Position numbers and translations under genes: made by a program. Shown piece after piece: positions 1 through 16,622 of a stretch of DNA of 64,000 bases. The first letter of the stretch is position 1. Each line of letters opens with the position of its first letter. The stretch spans positions 27,287,223-27,351,222 of the forward strand of contig CAIIXF020000002.1 in assembly GCA_903813345.2 (NCBI GenBank), in the 5' to 3' direction. Origin of the DNA: Owenia fusiformis (lineage: Eukaryota; Annelida; Polychaeta; Sabellida; Oweniidae). The notes beneath the pieces were generated by a model that ran no database searches, was not told the DNA's origin, and worked only from the letters and a program-made list of their open reading frames with translations.

Positions 1-1532
1 TACCCGGGAATTTATCGGTTCGTGCAGTACTTGTTTGTGATAGCGCCCTCTGTAGGTCACTGTGCTTATAGCCTACAGTAATACGGGGTAGGATATCGGG
101 AATTCGGTCAGTTTCTATCCGTCGATTTCGCTATGAATTGAAGCAAGTGTGACCACTTTATCCACTTAAACAATTTGATAATTGATTAAATCTTTAAACA
201 AAATCGATAAACACGTTATACACTTCCTATCTCCTTATGCTAATTAGTATGACGTCATATTTTCCTGGGGAATCCTAGATTTCAAAGCCTCAGTCTGTTA
301 TTGTGTCAAATGTAAACGCTCTTTTGCAGACAGAAAATTGACAGATTAGCTTTTAACTTTCAGCTTTGATGTTTAAATATTCTGTATTTCTACCGGACTT
401 CTTGCTGAATATCATATAATGTTATAACTTGATTTGGACCATTGCCTGACTGATCATTCTGAAATTTTGATTGTGATTCATGATTGATTGACAAGAAAAA
501 TAATTCCTATTGTTTTCCAGCGAAGTGAAAATGTTACAGCATGAGTTATAATGTCGAGTTTGCATCATGTTAAATCCTGCTAGTGATTAGAAGTCCATGC
601 ACAAGCATACACATAAGAGACAAACACATCCAGGCTCCAGGCCGTGGATGGAAATATAAAACTATTTAAGGCACAAACTGGTATTAATAGACTGATATGT
701 AGTGTCTGCAATGTATTGAAGGTAAACCAATCTGCATTATTGATGTTTCTTCTATCAATACATGGATTGTGCAATGGAAAAGCAATGGCACAATCAAAAA
801 TCTGCATATCAATCGTGAATATCTCTCGGTTCAAAGCTTATTTCCAACAGAATCGTGTCAAAATATGTGTCTGAGTAACAGTTATACATTATAAGATCGC
901 AAACTCTTACCAATTATCAGCCGAATGGCTCATTTTCAACGAAATGTCCTTAAGACAACAGCCCTGGGTCGCGCCTGAGACCAAAAACTATTTCAAATAG
1001 CCCTCCCCTAATTATATTGGATAATCACATTTATGCGTGCGCGCGCAGCTCATCCACTGAACGAAACGCCACATCCCGCTGAAATCACTGGGTATTGATC
1101 TTTCCCTTGCATAAACATGGTATAAAAAGAACGTTGTTGTAACGTGTCCGTAAAGTTCGTTAGTGTGGAGACATAAGAAACAGGAACGTTTGATTTTTTA
1201 CTACATTCTGGTCCATATGTGACGTAACTCAAACGTTAAAATTCAACGTTGTCAAAACAGGCTTTTAATATCAAAATATTTGTTGGTGGAAAAAAACATG
1301 ACAAAAACTTTGTGTTCTCACTAAATTGGTTCATTACCAACGTTTTTTAACGTTAAAAGTTAACGTTGTCAAAATGTTCTTACGATGTGAAAAAACTCAA
1401 ACGTGACGTCGAAAATAACGTACATGTATCGTCCAACATTATAAATAAAAAAATTCCTAACCCTGCTAGGAACGTTAAGTACCCGGTCACCCGGTTACCC
1501 GGTTACCCGGTCACCCGGTTTTTTACACAAAC
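1..1532. other. Unassigned AT-rich flank
   Basis: I recognise no gene here. The open frames are short and unsupported. Several AACGTT-containing phrases recur between about 1130 and 1360, which suggests a degraded repeat. An 8-bp motif, ACCCGGTT or ACCCGGTC, is repeated about five times at 1482-1520. Confidence 0.5.
1482..1520. repeat. 8-bp ACCCGGTY microsatellite
   Basis: About five head-to-tail copies of ACCCGGTT or ACCCGGTC are visible, immediately left of the CDKL5-like exon copy. Confidence 0.8.
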
Positions 1533-1925
1533 CCATAGAAGAGCAAATAAAAATCTATTTTGGAACTTACTGACTATCCATTGGATCATTTTTACGACGT
1601 TTTGTATTGACATTTGTATCGATAATTTTCATTGGCACTTGATTACAATGTATTAGCTACTCTGTCTGGAAACAAGGGTGGTCCATACATTGCTGTATGG
1701 AGAATCTGTCATGTGGTTCAAGAACTAGACGGTTTTTAATAAAGTTTATCATATTTTTCAGACATTACCATGGCTACACATTGATAATGGTGGCATTACA
1801 AATGGTCTCATATTCAATAAAAGTTGTTTCCTTTTGGTATTTATAAAAGGGCCTAGTTTTCAATAAACATGGTCTCCCAAAGTTATACACCTAGTAACTT
1901 GATTGTGAATATTTATAATGACAAA
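1533..1925 (-). pseudogene. Partial unprocessed copy of a CDKL5-like exon and its introns
   Basis: This stretch aligns almost base for base with 31165-31735, which is kinase-gene exon G (31201-31445) plus flanking intron on both sides. The copy keeps the splice donor and the minus-strand coding sense. It is broken in at least three ways. The glutamine codon before the Leu-Ile of the parent is TAG in the copy, at about 1655. About 91 bp spanning the acceptor end of the exon (parent 31381-31471) are missing at 1751. About 97 bp of intron (parent about 31613-31709) are also missing near 1898. Retained intron sequence argues against retroposition of a spliced mRNA, so a DNA-level duplication or copying of an unspliced transcript is inferred. 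Confidence 0.88.
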
Positions 1926-1972
1926 ATAGGCTATTCTCGTACATCAAAAGTCTGAGGAAAACAACTGACTCT

Positions 1973-3132
1973 GTGGCTCCTTTAAAAAAGGATGGAGTAT
2001 TGACCTGCGATAACATCGGCAAGGCCAATATACTCAATGAGCAGTTTCAGTTTGTTTTCTCCAAGGACCCTAACACCCCCTTGCCAGACAAAGGACATAG
2101 CCCTCACCCAACCATGCCGGACATCAACATCACCCAAGAAGGAGTCCGGAAGATGCTTGAAGGCCTGAACCCCAACAAGGCTAGTGGCCCAGACTCAATA
2201 CCATCTCGAGTCTTGAAGGAGCTGGCATCTGACATCGCCATGCCGCTCACACTAATCTTCCAGCGGTCACTAGATCAAGGCAAAATACCAGCTGACTGGA
2301 AGAAAGCCACAATATGCCCCGTCTACAAGAAGGGTGAACGATACAAGGCCTCAAACTACAGACCAGTGTCCCTTACCTGCATATGTTGCAAGCTTGCTGA
2401 ACATCTTCTAGTTAGCAACATGATGCAGTTTCTTGAGACCAATGGGATCCTGTATGACTTGCAACATGGTTTCAGGAGTAAGAGGTCATGTGAAACACAA
2501 CTTGTCACCTTTTTCCATGACCTTGTACTGGCGAATGACACTAATCACCAGACTGATGTCATAGTGATGGACTTTGCAAAGGCATTTGACAAAGTATCAC
2601 ATCGCCACCTGCTTTACAAACTCCAATACTACGGTATCAGAGGTCAGGCCAACTACTGGATCAAAGACTTCCTGCAAGCAAGAACCCAAAGAGTTAGTGT
2701 AGATGGAGTGACATCGGATGAGGCAGCTGTAACATCAGGAGTCCCCCAGGGGACTGTCCTCGGTCCGATCCTCTTCCTCATTTACATTAACGACTTACCT
2801 GATGTCCTGCAACATAGTACCTTGAGGCTTTTTGCAGATGACAGCATCATTTACAGACAAGTTGATTCACCACTCGATGCAGCATTACTACAAGAAGACC
2901 TTAATGCTGCAGTAGCCTGGGAAAATCAATGGCTGATGCAATTCCACCCAGACAAGTGCACTGTGCTGTCGGCAACTGGAAGACGAACACCTGCTGTCTC
3001 CATCTACAACATGCAGGGACATGCCCTTAAACAGGTATCGTCTGCAGAATATCTTGGTGTTACAGTGCAGGCAGACCTTAAGTGGAACCAGCATATTGCT
3101 AAATCCATAACCAAGAGTAACCAGCTCCTTGG
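1973..3132 (+). pseudogene. LINE reverse transcriptase, N-terminal part
   Basis: The frame carries the standard non-LTR reverse-transcriptase blocks in order: NKASGPDSIP, NYRPVSLT, the aspartate block DFAKAFDKVSH, the SGVPQGTVLGPILFLIYIND block, and the catalytic FADD box near 2830 (the usual YADD with Phe). A YLGV block follows near 3050. No internal stop is seen before the foldback insertion at 3133, where the genuine reading frame ends. The first codon here is GTG and homology continues upstream of it, so this is not a real start. The remainder of the ORF resumes at 4512. Confidence 0.92.
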
Positions 3133-4500
3133 GCTTTGTATAAAAAACCTCCTACCCACGTACCCTCGTACCCACGTACGTGGGTCCTGACCCAGTCTTT
3201 AAAGAGTTGCGTGGGTAGGAGGTTTTTTATACAAAGCCAGAACTATGGAAATAAACAAACGTTCTCCACAGTTTGTAACCTCTTTGCAGCACCCTTTGAA
3301 GAAATAAAGGCTAGCCTACAGTTTGGGGGCAGGGGCAGGGTAGTGTGATACGTACCTTTAAGTTCTACATAACTTACCTAAACAGTAAAAGCTCATGCAG
3401 ATCTGCCGTTCAAGTAGCACTGTCCGTCGTGTCCGACTGTTGCCTTCTTGTGTTCACACTTGAAAAGTTGCAAAGTTGCAAGAAAAGGGTTTGGAAACAT
3501 TTACTTCCTCTCATTTCTTACATTTGTACTCCAGTCAGGAGAATGCAAATCGAAATTACTTGCACCGCAATGGAAGCCTAATAGACGAATGCAACAAAAT
3601 TAGGTAAATAACATGAATAATCTAATAACGAAATATTTGAAAAGTAGAAGGATTCGCTACATTCGTTTTTAATCGCTTTTTGGCACAATTTAAGGATAAT
3701 TGTGCGCACTAGTTCAGTGAATCATTTAGATGGAATTAAAAGTTAGAGTTGCCAAACTTATGCAGGGGAGTGTAAGTTTGGTTTTGTAAACTTCGACATT
3801 ATTCATGGCCGTTTGATCCATAATTAGGTAATATGAAGAGTAGAGTTTTATTTTGACAATGATTTGATGTAAAACTGGTTTGAATGATAAAAGTTCAGCT
3901 TTGTAGTTTCTAGCTTTTTGCGCGTAAAATGTGAATACAATGGACAACAACGACACCAAATCTTTGACTAACATACGTTAATAACGTATAATATTCGTAA
4001 GAATGAATTCTAATAACATTTGAAATAAACATCTAATAAAATGTGGTGAATTTAATTGGTTGGAAACTCTAAGAAATATATTTTTAAAAAGATGTCAACT
4101 TTTGGACAAGGGTAAACTTCCGGGACATTTACAATCTGCATGAGGTAACAGGAGGCACGGATTGCACTGAACGAAGGCTAGGAGATTGCTAATCAGCACT
4201 GATGTGTTATACAGGTAAGACTGCCCGATCAACAAAAAACATTTCGACAATATCAAAAACATAAATCAAATAGCTCAAAAATAATGAACATTTATGCAAT
4301 TCCGGCTTTATTTTATTTTACTAGAGAGATGTCAGACCTATAAATAAAGGCATATGGATGCATAAATTCATCTATAATTCAGGATAAACTGAGATTGAAT
4401 AATGTTTTAAACATTTAAAAATTTAACTCTTTAAAGACTGGGACAGGACCCACGTACGTGGGTACGAGGGTACGTGGGTAGGAGGTTTTTTATACAAAGC
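3133..4500. mobile_element. Foldback transposon with about 75-bp terminal inverted repeats
   Basis: The left arm (3133-3207) and right arm (4427-4500) are inverted copies differing at about one position. Both begin or end with GCTTTGTATAAAAAACCTCC or its complement. The insertion is flanked by an 11-bp target duplication, CAGCTCCTTGG, at 3122-3132 and 4501-4511. Removing the insert plus one duplicate restores the LINE frame. The left end is asymmetric: after the 75-bp arm a second inverted copy of the outermost about 30 bp follows (to 3236), so the left end alone can form a hairpin. The interior (3237-4426) shows no transposase I recognise. Confidence 0.9.
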
Positions 4501-4511
4501 CAGCTCCTTGG

Positions 4512-5039
4512 CATGCTGAGACGTCATTTATGGAAAGCTCCTCAACATACTAAGCAGACTGCATATTTCACCCTGATTAGACAAAGGCTTGAATATGCAG
4601 GCTGTGTCTGGGACCCTTACACATCAACCCAAAAACAAGCTCTGGAGATGACCCAGCGAAGAGCAGCACGGTATGTCATGAATGACTTCAACCGTGTTAG
4701 CTCTGTCGGTGCTATGCTGTCCAAGCTACAATGGGAGTCTCTGGAGCAGAGAAGACAACAACAACGGCTCACCATGCTCTATAAAATCAACAATAGCCTA
4801 GTTGGAATTCCCAAGGACCAATATCTTGAAGCCCCCTCCCACAATAGACCCAGACGATTACAAGTAACTAACAGCCAAGCCTTTGTCCGCCACAGATACA
4901 ACAAAGATGTCACTTTGCAGTCTTTCTTCCCAAATACAATCAGGGAATGGAACTCCTTCCAGAATCAATAGTGACAGCGGGAACATTAGAAGGCTTTAAA
5001 ACCACGCTGGGTTCTTACTACCAAAACCCCATTCCTTAA
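4512..5039 (+). pseudogene. LINE reverse transcriptase, C-terminal part with frameshift
   Basis: This continues the LINE ORF after the foldback element. It contains the thumb and C-terminal region typical of CR1/Jockey polymerases, including RLEYAGCVWDPYT and a QRRAARYV block. At about 4952-4960 (AACTCCTTCC) one base appears to be missing: the expected Trp-Asn-Ser-Leu-Pro reading becomes Trp-Asn-Ser-Phe and stops at 4971. In the shifted frame about 26 more family-like codons continue to a TAA at 5037-5039. Confidence 0.85.
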
Positions 5040-5188
5040 CTCTTACTGTTGTGTAACTGTTTTTAAACCGATTTTAACTTTACCTTTTACTCTAACACTG
5101 TTTTTATCTTTTACTATGCATACTAACCCGCGATGTAGTAATCAGTAAATGATTGAATCGTGTACTATGATGATGAAAATAAACACAT

Positions 5189-5728
5189 TCGCAGGGGCGG
5201 ATCTGGGAACCAACAAGGGGGGGGGGGCCAAAACTTATGATCTGAGAAAAAAACGTCCGCGCTTGCGCGGAAAAAAATTTTGGGCCCCATAAACCCAAGG
5301 AGGATTGGAAGCCAGGGTTCCAACTCGATATTCTTTAATCTCCACGCATGCGTCATTTGCTATTCGTGTCTGTATAATTTGTACGACTGCATGGAGAATG
5401 ACCCGATACTCTCCAACAAAGCTATCGCTAGGTGATTGTTTTGCAGAATATCGGTGTTGCATTCTGGGAGCCAATCCTCCTTGCCATAAACCCAAAAGTG
5501 GGCCCAAATTTTGAAATTTTGAGGCCCATTTTCTTCAAAATTTGGCCTAAAATTAACAAATAAGGCCTTACAAGGCCAATTTATGACCAAAAAGGCCTAC
5601 TTTTTGGGGCTTTAAAGCCTTTTTAGGCTCAAAATTTTTTTTGGGCACAATTTTTTTTTTCTGGGCCCACCCAAGGGGGGGGGGGGGCCCGGGCCCCTGG
5701 GCCCCCCCCCCCCATATCCGCCAGTGCA
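5189..5728. mobile_element. G/C-run repeat with short inverted ends
   Basis: The repeat opens with GCAGGGGCGGAT and closes with a loosely inverted ATCCGCCAGTGC. Long runs of G or C lie just inside both ends. The core repeats phrases such as AAAAAGGCC, TTTGGGGC and GGGCCC. A related copy lies at 39325-39530. It is probably a non-autonomous DNA transposon. It is itself interrupted by a 188-bp MITE (5296-5483). Confidence 0.7.
5296..5483. mobile_element. MITE with 13-bp inverted repeats and 9-bp target duplication
   Basis: The ends are CAAGGAGGATTGG and its exact complement CCAATCCTCCTTG. The flanks CCATAAACC are duplicated at 5287-5295 and 5484-5492. A 9-bp duplication fits Mutator-type transposases; the family assignment is inferred because no transposase is present. 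Confidence 0.85.
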
Positions 5729-6168
5729 TTGCTACTCAAGGACTTGTTTCAACATAGTATTATTTCAGTGACTGTATCTGCAGAAAAGTATATGTTTCAG
5801 AACTTATGCATTTATAATGCTCTGAAATTACACTGAATGCACCTATAGTCAATTTTCTTGGGGAGGACACCACCAGACCCCCTATGCTTGGGTTCACTCG
5901 GCACGGTTCGCTTCGCCCACAGCCATTATCAAGCGCCCCTCCCCTAACACAAATTCCTGGATCCGGCCGAAGCTGATCCCCCCCCCCATTCTCCCCCTAC
6001 CAAAATATAACGATTGATGATTCAGAGTTTCTTTTGATTGATTCTAATGAATCAGTGAGTCAAACAATCCAGTATGAGCTGGTTTCTAAATTTGTTTGCG
6101 ACGTCATTTGATGAATCAGAACTTACACCGTTGAGTTGTTGTTGTTGAGTTGTTAATGTCTTCCACGT

Positions 6169-6275
6169 GTTTCAAGTATTTTATTGGAATGTGTTACAGC
6201 CAAGATTGTATTGTCCAATCAAGTTTCAAGTATTTTATTGGAATGTGTTTCCAACTAGTTTGTATTGTCCAATCA
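6169..6275 (+). repeat. Tandemly duplicated about 53-bp promoter segment with CCAAT box
   Basis: Two adjacent copies (6169-6222 and 6223-6275) start with GTTTCAAGTATTTTATTGG and end with TGTCCAATCAA. Each ends in a CCAAT box and also carries the inverted form ATTGG. They lie about 90-190 bp upstream of the tubulin TATA box. Confidence 0.9.
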
Positions 6276-6367
6276 AAATACTCACTCAATTTAATGTTTT
6301 GATTTGACCAATCAGACTTAAACAATTCAAATTTAGTCACGCCCACGAAGGCGGGCGAAGTATATAA
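6215..6367 (+). promoter_or_regulatory. Alpha-tubulin core promoter: CCAAT boxes and TATA box
   Basis: CCAAT occurs at 6215-6219, 6269-6273 and 6308-6312. TATATAA occurs at 6361-6367, about 130 bp before the start codon. Transcription would be expected to begin near 6390-6400; this is inferred from TATA spacing only. Confidence 0.75.
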
Positions 6368-6494
6368 ATCAACACGTGAGAATTTACCGGTGTAAACAAC
6401 TTGCAGACCCTTTGCAACGTCGTGCGAGTGAAATATTCTATCGCAATCTCAGTCTTACACCTTCCGAAAGAAGAAAGTAAACTCAAACCTCAAC

Positions 6495-12227
<5,733 letters not shown>

Positions 12228-12590
12228 AGATTCCATGATATTTATTGATCCATAGTACATCCATGTTTTACAAAATACAAGATCTCAATCTTAGTGTACT
12301 CCTTATTTCAACACAGTGCTATTTTAGTGAACATTAATCTACGAAAAGAGACTACTTTATATCAGCCCACGGCAGTACTATGGGTATCAATATAGACTAA
12401 GTCGTGTGAATGACCCAAGAAAATATTTTGCTTTGTGCAATATACAGTTGCAATTGAGTTTTATATTATATTTTGTTGCAATATTTTTTAACAAAAAGTG
12501 CTAATACCTGTACTATAGGTGTCATATACTTACCTTTAAAGGTAACAACATACATATTTCATAAATTAATAAATTACATTCAAAGTGAAA
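12228..12590 (+). terminator. Alpha-tubulin 3' UTR with polyadenylation signal
   Basis: AT-rich sequence downstream of the stop with an AATAAA hexamer at 12568-12573. The cleavage site is inferred to lie shortly after it. Confidence 0.6.
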
Positions 12591-12997
12591 AGTATTGGTT
12601 ATTAGTGTATTTATTTAGGTTAGGTTATTAAACTGTTAAATAGATAATATTGCAGATCTTTTGGAAGATTTACATTTAACATCGTGAAGAACGCGATGCT
12701 TGCTCAATTGGAAACATTGCTTGCAAATTTTGTCAACCTTTATAGATGTGATTCCACCTTTAAATGAGATATTAGCAAAGACTACTACATAGAGATGTAA
12801 TTGTTGTTTCCAAAAACCGAAGTTTGAATGATTTTATCTTGCTTTGATATTTCCAGAAGAAGATATCGGTCCATTTATCGAATAATTTAAGACACCAGGT
12901 TGAGCCACTTGAGTTTTTGAGAAGGTCCCTTGTAAAAGTTGACAAATCAATCTATTGACCTACTACCTGATAACAAGAAAGTTAGGTTTACACTTAT

Positions 12998-14649
12998 TAG
13001 ACTCCAGATGAAATCTGGAGTCTATTGTTTTTGCCTGTTTTCTTATTATTTTTATTATTCTTCTTTTTTCTTCCTCCTAACAGATTTTCTCTCCAACTAT
13101 AACATCTTACTTAATCCAACTTACATGGTTAACTAAAGACTGTATCCGGCTTTCTGGGAAATTAGGTCAAATTTTTATCTAGGTCAAAGGTCAAGAACTA
13201 GGTCAAATCTTACATTTTCAACATTCTTCATCATATCTTCGTCAATATTCTTCGTAACTCCTTCATCTTTTTTTTATCGTGTAGCTTAGAAAAAGGCAAA
13301 TCAAAGATATGACATCAGAATTTTGATTACTCTTACCGATTTTGAGATATGGCGTCCGGAAAGTAGGTCAGAACAAAAAGTTCTCCAAATTCAACATGTG
13401 AGTTATGCAATAAGTGTAGAATGATCTCAGGAATCCGAATCTGCAAACCAAATTTGAATCGGACTTCCGGTTCGGAAGTTATGGCGTTTTGAAAGCTCAA
13501 AAATCGCTAAATTTGGTGCCTATGTTAAGTCAATGGGAAAAAAGACTTTTTCGAAGTGTAAAATACAAGATATAGACTGAGTACAGCTTAACATAATGAT
13601 TGAATGCTTATAAAAGAAGGGGACCTCAAAAGCTACATAATTTCAAAATTTGGACACCAAAATGCCTAGGTCAAAATCTAGGTCAAATTCATAGTTTTTC
13701 CTTATTTTTACGATTCTGATACTACACTTTAATAATTTACTTCAAAATTTTGTATACAGGTAGCAAAGAGTATGCTAATAGTGTTAGCCTTTTGCCGTCA
13801 GAAAGTATTTTGACCTACTTTTGAGATATGGTGTCCGAAAAGTAGGTCAAAATAAAAAGTTCTCCAAATTCAACGTATGAGTTATGAATTAAGGGTAGAA
13901 TTTTCTAAGGAATCCGAATCTGCAAACAAAATTTCGATCCGACTTCCGGTTCGAAAGTTATGGCGTTTTGAAAGCTCAAAAATCGCTAAATTTGGTGCCC
14001 CATGTCATGTCAATGAGAAAAAGGATTTTTTTGAAATGTCAAATACCAGATATAGACTAAGTACAGCTTAGTATTCTAAAAGCCTATAAAGGAGGGGACC
14101 TCGAAGGCTACCTAGCTTTAAAATTTGGACGCAAAAATGCCTAGGTCAAAATCTAGGTCAAATTCATAGTTTTTCCTTATTTTTGCGATTCTGACATTAC
14201 ACTTTAAGGATTTGCTTCAAAATTTTGTATACAGGTAGCAAAGAGTGTGCTTATAGTGTAAGCCTTCTGCCGTCAGAAAGTATTTTGACCCACTTTTGAG
14301 ATATGGTGTCCGAAATGTAGGTCAAAATAAAAAATTCTCCAAATTTAACGTATGAGTTATGAATTAAGGGTAGAATTTTCTCAGGAATCAGAATCTTTAA
14401 ATCAAATTTCGATCTAACTTCTGGTTAGATAGTTATAGCGGTTTGAAGTCTCGAAAAGTCGATATGATGATATCCCCATGTTAAGCTTATAGAGTTGAAG
14501 ATAGCCTTCTTAAAAGTTGTCTAAATGTCTATATTCTAGCTGACTCAGCTTATTCTGAATGATTCAGCTTACAAGTTTTTGATGACTCAGCTTAAAAAAA
14601 GTTTGAAATCTGGAGTCTTAAATTGAACTTGTTCAATTTACATGTCTAG
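12998..14649. mobile_element. Helentron-like unit 1 with internal tandem repeats
   Basis: The unit starts near a 12-bp-stem palindrome (12998-13024, core GACTCCAGAT). That subterminal motif returns as ATCTGGAGTC at 14608-14617, followed by a 20-bp hairpin AAATTGAAC/GTTCAATTT (14620-14639), a 6-base spacer and terminal CTAG (14646-14649) before TT. Inside are about 2.5 copies of a 478-bp repeat rich in AGGTCAA, with GAGATATGGYGTCCG at about 13342, 13822 and 14298. Subterminal inverted repeats, a 3' hairpin before CTAG, insertion next to T and a tandem core match Helentron/HINE-type rolling-circle elements. No Rep/helicase ORF is present, so it is non-autonomous. Confidence 0.72.
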
Positions 14650-16417
14650 TTATTCATTCTTTCTTTCTTTCTTTCCGAACACTTTTTCTCAGCAACTAGA
14701 AGAACTTACTTTAACCTACTTACATGGCTAACATAGCCCATCAACCTAGTTTCTGGGAAATTAGGTCAAATTTTTATCTAGGTCAAAGGTCAAGAACTAG
14801 GTCAAATTTAGGTAAAATCAACATTCTGTCAATTATCTTCGTTGCTTATTGTCGTTACTCCTTCATCTTTTTTTCATCATGTAGCTTAGAAAAAAACAAA
14901 TCGAGAGTGTGCCATCCGTTTTTTGATTACTCTTAGCGATTTTGAGATATGGCGTCCCGAAAGTAGGTCAAACTAAAAAAGTTCTCCAAATTTAACATAT
15001 GAGCTATGGAATAAGGGTAGAATTTCCTCAGGAATCCGAATCTGCAAACCAAATTTCGATCCGACTTCCCGTTCGAAAGTTATGGCGTTTTGAAATTTCG
15101 AAAAAAATCGATCTGATGTTATCCTGATAGAAAGTCAAGGAAAAAAGATTTTTTTGAAGTGTAAAATACGAGAGATAGATTGAGTACAGCTTAAGATAAT
15201 GAATTCCTATAAAAGAAGGGGACCTCAAAAGCTACCTAGTTTCAATATTTGGACACCAAAATGCCTAGGTCAAAATCTAGATCAAATTCATAGTTTTTCC
15301 TTATTTTTGCGATTCTGGCACTACACTTTTAGGATTTGCTTCAAAATTTTGTATACAGGTAGCAAAGAGTGTGCTAATAGTGTTAGCCTTTTGCCGTCAG
15401 AGAGTATTTTGACCCACTTTTGAGATATGGTGTCCGAAAAGTAGGTCAAAATAAAAAATTCTCCAAATTTAACATATGAGTTATGAATGAAGAGTAGAAT
15501 TTTCTCAGGAATCCGAATCTGCAAACCAAATTTCGATCCGACTTCCGGTTCCAAAGTTATGGCGTGTCCGAAAAGTAGGTCAAAATAAAAATTCGCCAAA
15601 TTTAACGTATGAGTTATGAATTAGGGGAAGAGTTTTGTCAGGAATCCGAATCTTTAAATCAAATTTCGATCCGACTTCCGATTCGGAAGTTATGGCGTTT
15701 TGAAATTTCGGAAAATTGATCTTATGGTATCCTGATAGAAAGTCAAGGAAAAAAGATTTTTTTGAAGTGTAAAATACGAGATATAGATTGAGTACAGCTT
15801 AAGATAATGAATTCCTATAAAAGAAGGGGACCTCAAATGCTACCTAGTTTCAATATTTGGACACCAAAATGCCTAGGTCAAAATCTAGGTCAAATTCATA
15901 GTTTTTCCTTATTTTTGCGATTCTGGCACTACACTTTTAGGATTTGCTTCAACATTTTGTATACAGGTAGCAAAGAGTGTGCTAATAGTGAGAGCCTTTT
16001 GCCGTCAGAAAATATTTTGACCCACTTTTGAGATATGGTGTCCGTAAAGTAGGTCAAAATAAAAAGTTCTCATAATTTAACTTATGAGTTATGAATTAAG
16101 GGTAGAATTTTCTCAGGAATCCAAATCTGCAAACCAAATTTCAATCCGACTTCCGGTCAAAAATTCCTACTTACCTACCTACTCGGCTACCTACTTAGCT
16201 ACTTACTCAGCTACCTACTCAGCTACTTACTCAGCTACCTACTCAGCTACTTACTCAGCTACCTGCTCAACTACTTATTCAGCTACTTACTCAATTACTT
16301 ACTCAATTACTTAATCATCTACTTACTCAGCTTCCTACTCAGTTACTTACTCAGCTCTTTACTCAAGTAAATCAATCTGGAGTCTTAAATTGAACTTTGT
16401 TTAATTTACCAATCTAG
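14650..16417. mobile_element. Helentron-like unit 2, directly following unit 1
   Basis: Begins directly after the CTAG of unit 1 and realigns with the interior of unit 1 (a TTCTTTC-rich start, then CTTACATGG, then the AGGTCAA-rich repeat). GAGATATGG units occur at about 14943, 15421 and 16030, with an extra about 131-bp partial duplication near 15560. The end repeats the pattern: ATCTGGAGTC, an imperfect hairpin at 16387-16407, then CTAG at 16414-16417 before TT. A 12-bp minisatellite lies just before this end. Confidence 0.72.
16166..16370. repeat. 12-bp CTACTTACTCAG minisatellite
   Basis: About 16 variants of CTACYTACTCAG in tandem, inside Helentron-like unit 2. A short degraded version (GACTCAGCTTA repeats) sits at the matching place of unit 1, about 14535-14600. 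Confidence 0.92.
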
Positions 16418-16622
16418 TTATGTTTGAGCTTTTATATCCACTCTGACTTCGTTGACATATCAATCTCTACCAGTCAACACATCAAGTGCGGTAACTCAGT
16501 TATAAGGGCCAGTAGGTTTGATTTATTTTATGATGTTTATACTTGATGGTGTTGTGCCTTGTTCTAATAGTAACAAATCTGTTACACTTGTTGATTAAGG
16601 TTTAAGACTTTTGTCCCTGTAG
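16418..16622. other. Intergenic spacer
   Basis: AT-rich sequence with no recognisable feature. Confidence 0.5.

Larger units (their letters stand above)
1921..5186 (+). mobile_element. 5'-truncated non-LTR retrotransposon (LINE, CR1/Jockey-like), interrupted
   Basis: The element starts inside its reverse-transcriptase ORF, directly at the right end of the CDKL5-like exon copy. An in-frame LINE-like stretch is already readable from about 1928. It continues to the ORF stop near 5039 and a 3' UTR ending in a GATGATGA-type run near 5186. It is split by a 1368-bp foldback element at 3133-4500. No endonuclease or first ORF is present. The element is inferred to be a dead 5'-truncated copy; the clade assignment (CR1/Jockey group) is from motif style only. 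Confidence 0.88.
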
